From a bacterium HR30 (lineage in GTDB: Bacteria; Desulfobacterota; Binatia; HRBIN30), in the NCBI GenBank assembly GCA_002898795.1, contig BEIG01000006.1, forward strand, positions 1 to 51,569: a stretch of DNA of 51,569 nt. The letters are read 5' to 3'. Shown piece after piece: positions 35,449 through 43,674 of this stretch. Below the pieces are notes generated by a model that saw only the letters and a program-made list of their open reading frames with translations, was not told where the DNA came from and ran no database searches. A program made the position numbers and the translations under genes. How positions within the stretch are numbered: position 1 is the first letter of the stretch; each line of letters starts with the position of its first letter.

Positions 35449-36163
35449 CTGGCTAACCTGCGGTCAGCACTGATGAGACAAACATATCGCGCAGCGCAGC
35501 GTACTCTGGGCGCGGAACAACCAAATTCCCAGCCGCCAAGCGATACGGGACAAGACCTTTCGAAGCCACGCCCTCAGCGCATACCTGACGCTAGAATGTT
35601 CTTCAACACTGGCTGCAAAGCAAACTCATCGACCCGCTTCCGCATGCCGTCGCTGGCTCCCTGCTCTGTCCCGCCGCACTCCACAGTCCACCCGTTGGCC
35701 TCCGCCGCCAACAGGCAGCATTCGACCTCAGGCACCCAGTCGTGGAGGGATGCGCCGCGCCAGTAAACCTGAACCGTAACTCCCTTAGCGCAAAGCTCAG
35801 TTTTCCAACTCGCCTTCGGCCAAGTCCCTCGCGGTCGGGCCGTGACTCTCCCTCCTCCCTTGCGGTCTGCCATTCGCGGGCTGTGACCCGCGTTGAAACG
35901 GCGCGCTGTTCTGCACCTACGGTTGCCGGCCAGCACTCCTTCCGAAAATCCGTCGCGCGCAGCCAAATTACTGGCGGGGTGCCGCAGCGGACGAAGTCTT
36001 CGAACGGGCGCAGGCTTCCACGGCGCAATTCAGCGATGACGTGGGGCAGAACCCATCAAACAAGGGGCGCAGGTCCGGCCCTGTACTCTGTGGCCCACAA
36101 ACGAAAAACTCCCCAGAAATCAGGTTAGCGCGGGGGCACGATCCCGTTCCCTGGAAACGCATT
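35449..36163. other. gene-poor region containing repeat copy A
   Basis: About 715 bases without a recognisable gene. The minus-strand frame 35574-35966 contains a protein-like stretch (VQVYWRGASLHDWVPEVEC) but matches no family I know. Repeat copy A lies at 35954-36045. Confidence 0.4.
35954..36045. repeat. diverged repeat, copy A
   Basis: The segment starting CGCGCGCAGCCAAATTACTGG is about 75-80 percent identical by eye to the one at 36750-36838, including a shared GTGCCGCAGCGGA core and an AGTCTTCGA block. The inverted repeat seen in copy B is mostly lost here. The two copies flank the hicBA pair. Confidence 0.7.
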
Positions 36164-36352
36164 TCAGGACTCGAACTCGCACCGTGGCAAACCTGACTGC
36201 CGGATTATGGATTGCAAGGTACCGATACGGAGTTCCCGCTGATCTGGCACAGGAACGGTCACCGTGCCTTGCGACAGTTTCTTCTGCATGACGATGTGGC
36301 TTCCTCGTCGGCGCACTTCGACGAAGCCATGTCTGGACAAAATCGCGCACAC
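36164..36352 (-). CDS. hicA: HicA-type toxin (mRNA interferase)
   Basis: HicA is a small dsRBD-fold endoribonuclease that cleaves mRNA and is neutralised by HicB. From GTG 36352 the 62-residue product reads CAILSRHGFVEVRRRGSHIV, with the catalytic His in R-G-S-H, then TVTVPVPDQRELRIGTLQSI and IRQSGLP, the complete HicA signature. Codons upstream in frame encode KLRVLSGREV, which is normally part of HicA, but no ATG, GTG or TTG precedes them; only a CTG at 36385-36383 is available. The true start is therefore either the rare CTG, overlapping the hicB stop, or this GTG, giving a protein shortened by about ten residues. The antitoxin gene lies upstream. Confidence 0.85.
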   Translation of the reverse strand: MCAILSRHGFVEVRRRGSHIVMQKKLSQGTVTVPVPDQRELRIGTLQSIIRQSGLPRCEFES

Positions 36353-36377
36353 CTCGCGACCGGAAAGAACTCGAAGC

Positions 36378-36593
36378 TTAGCCAGCGTCCACCTCTACCT
36401 GCGTTACAAAAATCTCCCCGCCAAGACGCCGCTGGATTTCCTCGGGCGAGGCTACCTCAAAAAAAAGTTCCAGCGCTTCCCGAAGGTTATCCCGAGCCTG
36501 TTCCACGGTATCGCCTTGGCTCGCAATGTCCAACTCGGGGCACAAAGAAACATATCCCTCGCCTTCGCGCTTAATGATCGCGGTGAGTTTCAT
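36378..36593 (-). CDS. hicB: HicB-type antitoxin
   Basis: The 71-residue protein is a partial RNase H-fold HicB: MKLTAIIKREGEGYVSLCPE then LDIASQGDTVEQARDNLREA and LELFFE. The short form lacks a separate C-terminal DNA-binding domain, so operon autoregulation may depend on the complex. AGGAG lies eight bases before the start. The antitoxin gene comes first, the reverse of the classic hicA-hicB order but common among these small systems. Its last codons overlap the likely upstream extent of hicA. Confidence 0.88.
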   Translation of the reverse strand: MKLTAIIKREGEGYVSLCPELDIASQGDTVEQARDNLREALELFFEVASPEEIQRRLGGEIFVTQVEVDAG

Positions 36594-37937
36594 GAATCAG
36601 TCTCCTACTTGCACACCCATCCTCTTGCTAGATGCAACGAACGAATAAGTAAGCCAGCAAAGTCCATTGATAAAGGTCCTTCTTCCGGCATTGTTCAGAA
36701 CTCAAGGACGGTACCCTCCCGATCGCAGGCACTCATCCTACGAGGCCATCGCGCGCAGCCGAATTATTGGCAGAGTGCCGCAGCGGATGGAGTCTTCGAG
36801 CGGCTCAAACCACGGCGCCATAATTCGGCTCGGACGTGGCGCGGCAACGAGGCTAACGGCCTCCAAGTGCCTGTTTCCAGCCCTCGCGGCCGGTGGGACT
36901 GCGCCAACAGTTTGGATTTCTTGTCTCAGGGGAACTTTCGTCAATCAGGAACCTGGTCACCGCCTCTGCGACACTCAAAATGACCAGGTTGAAAATGCTT
37001 GGGTTCCGCTTCGAGGCGCTGGCTCTTCCCTACCGTGCCGGAAATAGGAAGAGCCGACACTTTTGAGACTCTCGCAGCTCCGCTGGATGATCGTTGCGAA
37101 GAAGCCAACGCGCCGTTGCCAGCAGTCCACCTCGTGGTGCTTGAACTCCGTATAATGGCAAAGTCTGCGCCCATGTTCAGGGCCGAGAAGCTTGCTCGGC
37201 AAGGCACCAACCGTGTGACCCACGCGATTATGTGCGGTTGCACGACTGGGTCGAACCGACCTTTGCCCAAGCGCGAGGTCGGCCGACGGTGTCTGACCGG
37301 CAGATCGTGAGCGACGGCCAAAGGGAGAAGCCCGGTGCGCTCCGCAAGCCAGATGAGATCTACTGCCATGAGGACGAAAACAACCGGAGCAATTTGGAAA
37401 CCTGAGGCGACGTTCGCTCAACGGGTCTCCTCGAATGTGCCGCCGTGATGCGGCGGGGAGACGGCCCATCTCACAACCACCCTCAGTTCCCCCATCTCTT
37501 GTAGTGTGTGCAAAGCTCGCCACGCTCGACATCACTGGCACACGCACCTTGACGCCGTATTGTTGGGTGTCGGGAGGCTTGGGGCATTGAGTCCCAGAGC
37601 GGCAAATGTCGGGGAATACCGAGCGGGTCTGCGGTAATGCGCTTCGTAGCGCGGCCGTGGCCATCGGACCAGAAACGGCGATGATTTGCATCCCTGACTC
37701 GTTGGGCTGAGCCAACGGAAAGTTGCGTATAGGTGCCGAACGACTCCGGTAACGGTACGTGCTACTCAACCCCGAACTACTCCCAACAAACATGCTGGTG
37801 TTCGCTCCCAACACCCGCCAACACGTCCTCGCGCTTTCGTCAAAACGGCTACGGCCCGACCTTGTCTCTTTGCTAGCCAGGCCATTGACCTAACGATGCG
37901 CCCTCTCCAAAAGTTACTCGAATAAAACCGAGGAATC
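36594..37937. other. gene-poor region containing repeat copy B
   Basis: About 1.34 kb without a supported gene. Minus-strand frames 36975-37814 (279 codons) and 36941-37369 are open, but their products have no motif, signal peptide or family resemblance and no good ribosome sites, so I treat them as chance frames. Repeat copy B is at 36750-36838. The promoter of the plus-strand hydrolase at 37938 must be at the right end; GAGGA lies just before its ATG. Confidence 0.4.
36750..36838. repeat. diverged repeat, copy B, with terminal inverted repeat
   Basis: This copy is bounded by AGCCGAATTATTGGC (36757-36771) and GCCATAATTCGGCT (36817-36830), which are inverted repeats with one extra base in the left arm, so it can fold into a 74-base hairpin-like element. 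Copy A at 35954-36045 is related but has diverged right-arm bases. No open frame runs through both copies. It may be a small palindromic mobile repeat or the remains of an element end. Confidence 0.7.
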
Positions 37938-38834
37938 ATGAGGCATTTGTCTTTGCAGCGTGTCGAATTCGAGGGCTTCGGTGGCGTGCGGCTTCGGGGC
38001 GACGCGTGGGGTTTAGCCTCTGCACCGCCGGTGTTGTTTCTGGCCGGCGGGGGGCAAACACGTCATGCTTGGGGCAACACAGCCCGGCAAGTGGCCGCGC
38101 GCGGCTGGCGAGCAATCACGCTCGACTTGCGTGGTCATGGCGAGAGCGACTGGGCACGGGATGCCGACTACAGCATCGAAAGCTTCGTGCGCGACTTGGA
38201 GGCGGTGGTTGCAGCGTTAGAGGTCGCACCCGTCCTCGTTGGAGCGTCGTTAGGCGGCATCACCGGTCTGCTTCTGGCAGGGGAACGGCAGCCCCGCGCA
38301 TTTGCCGGGCTCGTCCTGGTAGACATCGCCCCGCGCATGGAGCCGCAGGGTGTGCAACGGATTGTCGCATTCATGCGCCGCCATCTGGACGGTTTTGCCT
38401 CGCTGCAGGAGGCGGCCGAGGCTGTGGCATCCTATCTGCCCCATCGGCCCCCGCCCAAAGACCTCTCTGGCTTGAAAAAAAACCTGCGCCGCGATGCGTC
38501 TGGACGCTATCGCTGGCACTGGGATCCCGAGTTTGTTCTTGGCCCCAAAACCCCCGATGCATCCCGTCAGCCCGAACGCCTTCTGGCTGCAGCCAAGAGG
38601 CTTCAGATCCCAACCTTGCTCGTGCGCGGACGCATGAGCGACGTGATCAGTCCTGAAAGTGTGCGTGAGTTTTTAGAGGCCGTTCCCCACGCTCGTTTCG
38701 TTGACGTCGCCGAAGCCGGCCATATGATCGCGGGCGATCGGAACGACTTATTTTCCACCGCAGTGCTCGAGTTCCTCGACAGCGGCCTGGAAACCCACAC
38801 CGCACAGCAGTCGACAAACCAACGCAACCCGTAA
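37938..38834 (+). CDS. alpha/beta-hydrolase (Ser nucleophile)
   Basis: The 298-residue protein has VLFLAGGGQTRHAWGNTARQ (oxyanion segment GGG), AITLDLRGHGESDWARDADY, the nucleophile elbow LVGASLGGITGLL with Ser104, LLVRGRMSDVISPESV with the probable catalytic Asp, and AEAGHMIAGDRND with His262. This arrangement is close to MhpC/PcaD-like esterases and peroxidase-like hydrolases; no substrate can be given. It converges on the lipoprotein gene, whose stop lies 55 bases away. Confidence 0.9.
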   Translation: MRHLSLQRVEFEGFGGVRLRGDAWGLASAPPVLFLAGGGQTRHAWGNTARQVAARGWRAITLDLRGHGESDWARDADYSIESFVRDLEAVVAALEVAPVLVGASLGGITGLLLAGERQPRAFAGLVLVDIAPRMEPQGVQRIVAFMRRHLDGFASLQEAAEAVASYLPHRPPPKDLSGLKKNLRRDASGRYRWHWDPEFVLGPKTPDASRQPERLLAAAKRLQIPTLLVRGRMSDVISPESVREFLEAVPHARFVDVAEAGHMIAGDRNDLFSTAVLEFLDSGLETHTAQQSTNQRNP

Positions 38835-38889
38835 CTGCTCCAGGCTGCGCCGGCGGCTGAACAGCCCTGCTCCCTCTGCAGGGGGCTGC

Positions 38890-39444
38890 TTAAAACTCCT
38901 CGAACGGCAGCGGCTGCTCTTCTTCGTACATGATCGCAATGACTCGTTGGTTCGGGTTGCGGGAGTCCTCGGCAATCGTGACGTTGGCGATGAGATTGCC
39001 TTTCTTGTACGTCATGAACGCATGGTTGGGCCGGGCAAACTGCTGAGTGACATTCCATCCCGCGGCAGCCAGCTTCTCGTGGTAAAAGCGGTTGATCTCC
39101 TCCACCGTTCCTGGTGCTCGGAAAATTACGTTGTGCGCGTTGTTCGGCAGGTCGTGAACCTGTTCCAACTGCGCTCCGGCGTAGATCGGCACATCGGGAG
39201 GGAAATCCTCGGGTAAACTTACGGCTGCTGGGGTGGGCGACTCGGCTCCCTGATCCGTTTTTGGAGTCGGGGTGGCTTTTGCGAGTTGGGGAGATGGGCT
39301 TGGAGTAGAAACACTCGCCGCCCGCTCAGAAAATGCAGCCGGAGTAGGCTCAGGAGCCGGAGGCAGGGCGCGTTCACACGTACACGACGACATCGACATG
39401 GCCACGCCCAAACCCAACACCACCCAGTTTTGCATCGTTCTCAT
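38890..39444 (-). CDS. putative lipoprotein with C-terminal envelope domain
   Basis: The 184-residue protein starts MRTMQNWVVLGLGVAMSMSS then Cys21, a fair lipobox (M-S-S-C). A Pro/Ser/Thr-rich linker (residues 25-80) leads to a compact domain: LPEDFPPDVPIYAGAQLEQV, NNAHNVIFRAPGTVEEINRF, YHEKLAAAGWNV and a final strand pair (NLIANVTIAEDS and RVIAIMYEEE). The DVPIY.GA and aromatic helix pattern recurs in many deltaproteobacterial envelope proteins of unknown function. GGGGAG lies about ten bases upstream of ATG 39444. It is divergent from the zinc-ribbon/TPR gene, with about 118 bases between. Confidence 0.75.
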   Translation of the reverse strand: MRTMQNWVVLGLGVAMSMSSCTCERALPPAPEPTPAAFSERAASVSTPSPSPQLAKATPTPKTDQGAESPTPAAVSLPEDFPPDVPIYAGAQLEQVHDLPNNAHNVIFRAPGTVEEINRFYHEKLAAAGWNVTQQFARPNHAFMTYKKGNLIANVTIAEDSRNPNQRVIAIMYEEEQPLPFEEF

Positions 39445-39562
39445 GCGGCACTTCTCCCCTTTCGCGCGGCAGCAATATAGCGAATGCTCTGTTGCACGTA
39501 ACCCTTGCGTCCGCACCGATGTCACATTGCGCCAATTCCCCGTAGTCGTTAGCGTTGGCAAC

Positions 39563-40702
39563 ATGGAACAGCGCTTTTGCCCCTTTTGTGGCGTTGCTCG
39601 GCAGCCGGGGGCGCGCTTTTGTACTTCCTGCGGCCAACCTTTTGGCACCACCCTTCGCTACAACCTGCGCATCCCCCCACGTTGGGCGCCTTTGTTTGTG
39701 GCCGCCACGGTGCTGCTCCTCTCTGCTGGAGCAGTCGTGCATGGTCTCCTATTTCCCGCCCCGAGGGGAGGGATCAAAAAGGTCGAAACCGCAAGTCAAG
39801 AAACCCTGCCTGCCGACCACCCACCGGTGGAACTTCCGCAGCAGGTCAAGGAGGCAATCCGTGAGCTCGCTGAGCGCGCGAAAGGGGCTCCAGACGATCT
39901 GGCGTTGTGGCGACAAGTTGCGCAAGCCCAGTATCGAGCTGGATTCTTCGACCCAGCCTACTTGAACGAAGCCCGCAGTGCGTATCGGCACATTCTCGAG
40001 CGGGCTCCGGACGACTTGGAGGCTTTGCGTGCACTGGGCAACATCGCCTACGAACAGCGCCAACCGGCCGTTGCCGTCACTTATTATCGCCAGTATTTGG
40101 CGCAGAAGCCCGACGACTTGGAAGTGCGTACGGACCTTGGCACGATGCTGCTCGCGCTCGGAGAAACCGACAATGCGCTGGCAACCTACCAAGCTGTGCT
40201 ACGCGACAACCCCAATTTCTTCCAAGCCCATTTCAATTTGGGCGTTGCTTACCATGGGCTAGGAAAGACCGAAGAGGCCATGGCGGCATTTGCCCGTGCC
40301 AGTGAGACGGCTCCCGACGATCGAATCCGCCAGCAGGTGGATCAGCTCATCGCCCGTATCCGGGGCGACGGAGCCGAGTCGCCAGCCAAGGCAGCGCAAG
40401 ACACACCCTCCCCGCCAGCAGAAAGCCCCTCCTTTCGTGCGGCAGCAGAAAGCCTGTTTCGCCAAAACCCGGTCATGGGCCCCCGCGTGGATCGGATTGA
40501 GTGGGCCAACGAGGATTGGGCCAAAGTGTACGTGCGCGACTTCCCCATGGATCAGATGGGCAACGAAATGCGCAACCTGTTCCGCGAGCGCATGCTCTCA
40601 CGGATTCGCGAGCAAAAAGAGCGGTTTCGGATCGCTCGAACAGTGCGCTTCGAGGTGGTTGACCATACCACCGGCCGGGTCATGGAAACCCTGGCCGAGT
40701 AA
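39563..40702 (+). CDS. zinc-ribbon, membrane-anchored TPR protein
   Basis: The 379-residue protein begins with a double-Cys zinc ribbon (MEQRFCPFCGVARQPGARF with CTSCGQ), followed by a membrane helix (about residues 40-62) and about four TPR units (for example LEALRALGNIAYEQRQPAVA, VRTDLGTMLLALGETDNALA, AHFNLGVAYHGLGKTEEAMA). The C-terminal part has WAKVYVRDFPMDQMGNEMRN, suggesting a separate small domain. Such proteins are membrane scaffolds; the partner is unknown. ATG 39563 is the homology-supported start; the frame is open further upstream without conserved residues. Confidence 0.8.
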   Translation: MEQRFCPFCGVARQPGARFCTSCGQPFGTTLRYNLRIPPRWAPLFVAATVLLLSAGAVVHGLLFPAPRGGIKKVETASQETLPADHPPVELPQQVKEAIRELAERAKGAPDDLALWRQVAQAQYRAGFFDPAYLNEARSAYRHILERAPDDLEALRALGNIAYEQRQPAVAVTYYRQYLAQKPDDLEVRTDLGTMLLALGETDNALATYQAVLRDNPNFFQAHFNLGVAYHGLGKTEEAMAAFARASETAPDDRIRQQVDQLIARIRGDGAESPAKAAQDTPSPPAESPSFRAAAESLFRQNPVMGPRVDRIEWANEDWAKVYVRDFPMDQMGNEMRNLFRERMLSRIREQKERFRIARTVRFEVVDHTTGRVMETLAE

Positions 40703-40713
40703 CCCGCGCGGCT

Positions 40714-41589
40714 ATGCACAACAACGCTGCCGGAACTCAAGAGCCGCCTAGCGGCTTACGTGACCTCGTGGTGGTAGCCTTCGAGAGTCGGCGTGCTGCG
40801 GAGCTTGCCGAAATGATTCGCCGTCACGGTGGGTTGCCGGTCTCCGCTCCAGCGATGCGGGAGGTAGCGCGGGAAAATCGTACCGAACTCTACGATTACG
40901 TGGAGCGGTTGCGAGCAGGGCAGTTCGATGTGGTCCTTCTGCTTACAGGGGTGGGGCTGAGAAACTTGGTGCAGCAAGTCGGAGACAAGTTCGCGCCGCA
41001 GGAGATCGCCGAAGCGTTGCGCTCCGCCACACTGGTAGCACGCGGGCCCAAACCTGTGGCAGCACTTCGGGAACTGGGACTAACCCCCCATTGGGTCGTT
41101 CCGGAGCCGTACACTTGGAGGGAATTGCTCGAGCTGCTCGACCGCCATGTGCCCGTAACGGGCAAAGCGGTTGCAGTGCAGGAATACGGATTACCGAACG
41201 AAGAGCTCCTGGAAGCGCTTGCCCAGCGCGGGGCAAGTGTGCACCGCGTGACGATTTACCAGTGGGACTACCCCGAAAATCTTGCACCGTTGCGCACTGG
41301 GATTCGCACCATTTTGGAAGGCAAGGCGGCCGTGGTTCTCTTCACCAGTGCCAACCAGGTGTACAACGTGTGGGCCTTCGTGGAACGAGAGTTCGAGTCC
41401 GAGTCAGACCTCTGGCGTGCGCGAATGCAAGAGACCGTTGTCGCTTCGGTGGGACCGGTGTGCTCCCAAGCCTTACGGCAACACGGCATTGAGCCCGACT
41501 TGGAAGCATCGCCACCAAAAATGGGCGCCCTCATGCACCTTGTCGCCCAGCAGGCCCGAGCCTGCCTGGAACAAAAACGCCGCAAGTGA
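40714..41589 (+). CDS. hemD: uroporphyrinogen-III synthase
   Basis: HemD cyclises hydroxymethylbilane with ring D inversion to uroporphyrinogen III. The 291-residue product shows the two-domain pattern: LVVVAFESRRAAELAEMIRR, FDVVLLLTGVGLRNLV, ALRSATLVARGPKPVAALRE with LGL, then a second domain AVVLFTSANQVYNVWAFVE and ASVGPVCSQALRQHGIEPD. HemD is poorly conserved, but the T-G-x-G and G-P-x-x-x-x-A-L-R motifs and the position just before hemE make the call firm. hemE follows 87 bases later. Confidence 0.9.
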   Translation: MHNNAAGTQEPPSGLRDLVVVAFESRRAAELAEMIRRHGGLPVSAPAMREVARENRTELYDYVERLRAGQFDVVLLLTGVGLRNLVQQVGDKFAPQEIAEALRSATLVARGPKPVAALRELGLTPHWVVPEPYTWRELLELLDRHVPVTGKAVAVQEYGLPNEELLEALAQRGASVHRVTIYQWDYPENLAPLRTGIRTILEGKAAVVLFTSANQVYNVWAFVEREFESESDLWRARMQETVVASVGPVCSQALRQHGIEPDLEASPPKMGALMHLVAQQARACLEQKRRK

Positions 41590-41676
41590 GCAGCAGCGTG
41601 TAGGAAGGGCGCCTGCCGTGTCGAGGTCAGCCCTCGCTTTACCCCAGTTGTTTTTCTCTCTACACAGCGAGGCACT

Positions 41677-42714
41677 GTGACAGAAGCGCCGTTTCTTGCC
41701 GCTTGCCAGCGCTTACCGGTCAGCCCGACCCCGGTGTGGTTTATGCGTCAAGCCGGACGGTACATGCCCGAGTACCGGCGGGTACGTTCCCGACACGGCT
41801 TTCTTGAACTTTGCCGCTCACCAGATTTAGCCGCGGAAGTCACGGTGACGGCAGTGGAACGACTTGGAGTCGACGCCGCCATTCTGTTTGCGGACATTTT
41901 GTTGCTACTCGAACCGCTTGGCGTGGGACTCGAGTACTCCCGCAACGATGGCCCGGTCATTCACCGGCCGGTACGTGGCCCGGAAGATGTCGAGCGCCTG
42001 CCTCGCATCGATGCCGCAGCAGAGTTGCCGTACGTGTACGAAGCCGTTCGCTTGGCACGGAAAAGCCTGCGGGTACCTCTTATTGGATTTTCCGGAGCCC
42101 CCTTTACGCTGGCATCGTATATCGTGGAGGGCGGAGGCTCCCGCCACTACCTGCACACGAAAACTCTCATGTACCAAGCCCCGCAAGCCTGGCACCAGCT
42201 CATGGCGTTGCTCGTGGACAACGTGATTTCGTACTTGCGACGGCAAATCGAGGCTGGGGCACAAGCCGTGCAAGTTTTCGACAGTTGGGTAGGTTGCCTA
42301 TCGCCACACGACTACCGGCAATTTGTCTTGCCTCACATGAAGCGGCTGTTTCAGGGCCTACCAGCACATGTTCCCACCATCCACTTTGGCACAGGTACCG
42401 CGGGGTTCTTGGAGCTTCTTCGTGATGGCGGAGGCACGGTCATCGGGCTGGACTGGCGTGTAGACCTTGCCGAAGGTTGGCAGCGGGTTGGGTTCGACCG
42501 GGCCATTCAGGGAAACCTCGATCCAGCGGCACTGCTGGCTTCGCGAGACCTTCTTTTCGAACAAGCGCGAACGATTCTGGATCGCGCCGGAGGGCGACCC
42601 GGGCACATTTTCAATTTGGGCCATGGCATCCTGCCGCAGACTTCGGTGGATCAAGTTCGAGCCTTGGTCGACTTTGTTCACGATTACAGCCAGGCGGCCG
42701 GAAAAAACGGGTAG
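41677..42714 (+). CDS. hemE: uroporphyrinogen decarboxylase
   Basis: HemE removes four acetate carboxyls from uroporphyrinogen III to give coproporphyrinogen III. The 345-residue product has the N-terminal signature TPVWFMRQAGRYMPEYRRVR, ILFADILLLLEPLGVGL with the catalytic Asp region, GFSGAPFTLASYIVEGGGS, and the C-terminal GHIFNLGHGILPQT. The GTG start at 41677 fits the homology. It is in the hemD-hemE-hemH-hemG cluster with short gaps (30 bases to hemH). Confidence 0.96.
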   Translation: MTEAPFLAACQRLPVSPTPVWFMRQAGRYMPEYRRVRSRHGFLELCRSPDLAAEVTVTAVERLGVDAAILFADILLLLEPLGVGLEYSRNDGPVIHRPVRGPEDVERLPRIDAAAELPYVYEAVRLARKSLRVPLIGFSGAPFTLASYIVEGGGSRHYLHTKTLMYQAPQAWHQLMALLVDNVISYLRRQIEAGAQAVQVFDSWVGCLSPHDYRQFVLPHMKRLFQGLPAHVPTIHFGTGTAGFLELLRDGGGTVIGLDWRVDLAEGWQRVGFDRAIQGNLDPAALLASRDLLFEQARTILDRAGGRPGHIFNLGHGILPQTSVDQVRALVDFVHDYSQAAGKNG

Positions 42715-42744
42715 CAGTCCAGCAGAAAGACCAGTCTTGGCGCT

Positions 42745-43674
42745 ATGTACGATGCGGTTTTGTTGATTGCGTTCGGCGGCCCTCGGTCGCCCGAGGAAAT
42801 CGACCCGTTTCTTGCACGGGTGGTTCGGGGCCGCAATGTTCCACCAGAACGCGTGGAGGCAGCGCGCCAGAACTACCTGGTCATTGGCGGGCGCTCTCCT
42901 CTTCACGACATCACCTTACGCCAAGCAAAGAGGCTCGAGGCAGAGCTTTGGTTTCGAGGCCAACATTTGCCCGTGTACATTGGCATGCGCAATTGGCACC
43001 CGTTTCTGCACGAAACGCTGGAGCAGATGTGGACCGAAGGGGTAAGGCGGGCCATCGGCATCATCATGTCACCTCAAGAGTCGGAAGCGGGGTGGCATCG
43101 CTACGTGAGCGACGTGGCCGAAGCCCGCGCCGCTGTTGGGGAGCAGGCCCCGGCAATCGACATCTTGCCATGTTGGAACGATCGAGCCGGCTTTCGCGAA
43201 GCAATGGCTTGCCATATCGCCCAAGCGCTAGCGGAGTTCCCCGAACCGGAACGGGCCCGAGTACCCGTTGTGTTTACCGCGCATAGCTTACCGGTAGCCA
43301 TGGCCCGGCAAGCATCTTACGTTCAGCAACTCCAGTCCACCGCTGCCGACATCTGTGCTCGCTTGAAGCACGAACGCTGGGAGTTGGCGTTCCAAAGCCG
43401 CAGTGGTCCGCGGGGAGAGCCTTGGCTCGAGCCTGACATTTCCGATTGTTTGGCTCGTCTGGCCGGCGAAAAGGCCGATGCCGTCGTGGTCGCACCGATC
43501 GGCTTTGTGTGCGATCACGTGGAGGTGCTTTACGATCTCGACGTTGTCGCTCGCAATACCGCCAACCAGAAAGGCATTCGTTTCGTGCGGGCGCGCACTG
43601 TCGGGGAGCATCCAGCGTTTGTCCGTATGCTTGCAGAGTTGGTTCTGGAGCAAGTCCGAAAGCCGCACGTATGA
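42745..43674 (+). CDS. hemH: ferrochelatase (protoporphyrin or coproporphyrin type)
   Basis: HemH inserts Fe2+ into a porphyrin. The 309-residue protein has AVLLIAFGGPRSPEEIDPFL, YIGMRNWHPFLHETLEQM, VVFTAHSLPVAMARQASYV with metal-binding His180, and VVVAPIGFVCDHVEVLYDLD with Glu260. The length and motif match ferrochelatases; the -SLP- and D-H-V-E-V-L-Y-D-L-D motifs are diagnostic. It overlaps hemG by four bases (ATGA). Whether it uses coproporphyrin III, as in the Gram-positive-type pathway, or protoporphyrin IX cannot be told from sequence by eye. Confidence 0.95.
   Translation: MYDAVLLIAFGGPRSPEEIDPFLARVVRGRNVPPERVEAARQNYLVIGGRSPLHDITLRQAKRLEAELWFRGQHLPVYIGMRNWHPFLHETLEQMWTEGVRRAIGIIMSPQESEAGWHRYVSDVAEARAAVGEQAPAIDILPCWNDRAGFREAMACHIAQALAEFPEPERARVPVVFTAHSLPVAMARQASYVQQLQSTAADICARLKHERWELAFQSRSGPRGEPWLEPDISDCLARLAGEKADAVVVAPIGFVCDHVEVLYDLDVVARNTANQKGIRFVRARTVGEHPAFVRMLAELVLEQVRKPHV

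Noticed and set aside
36975-37814. 279-codon minus-strand open frame
   Set aside because: No conserved motif, signal or ribosome site; composition looks like a chance frame.
38835-38889. CAGCCC...GGGCTG hairpin between convergent genes as terminator
   Set aside because: The stem is imperfect and not followed by a T-run on either strand.
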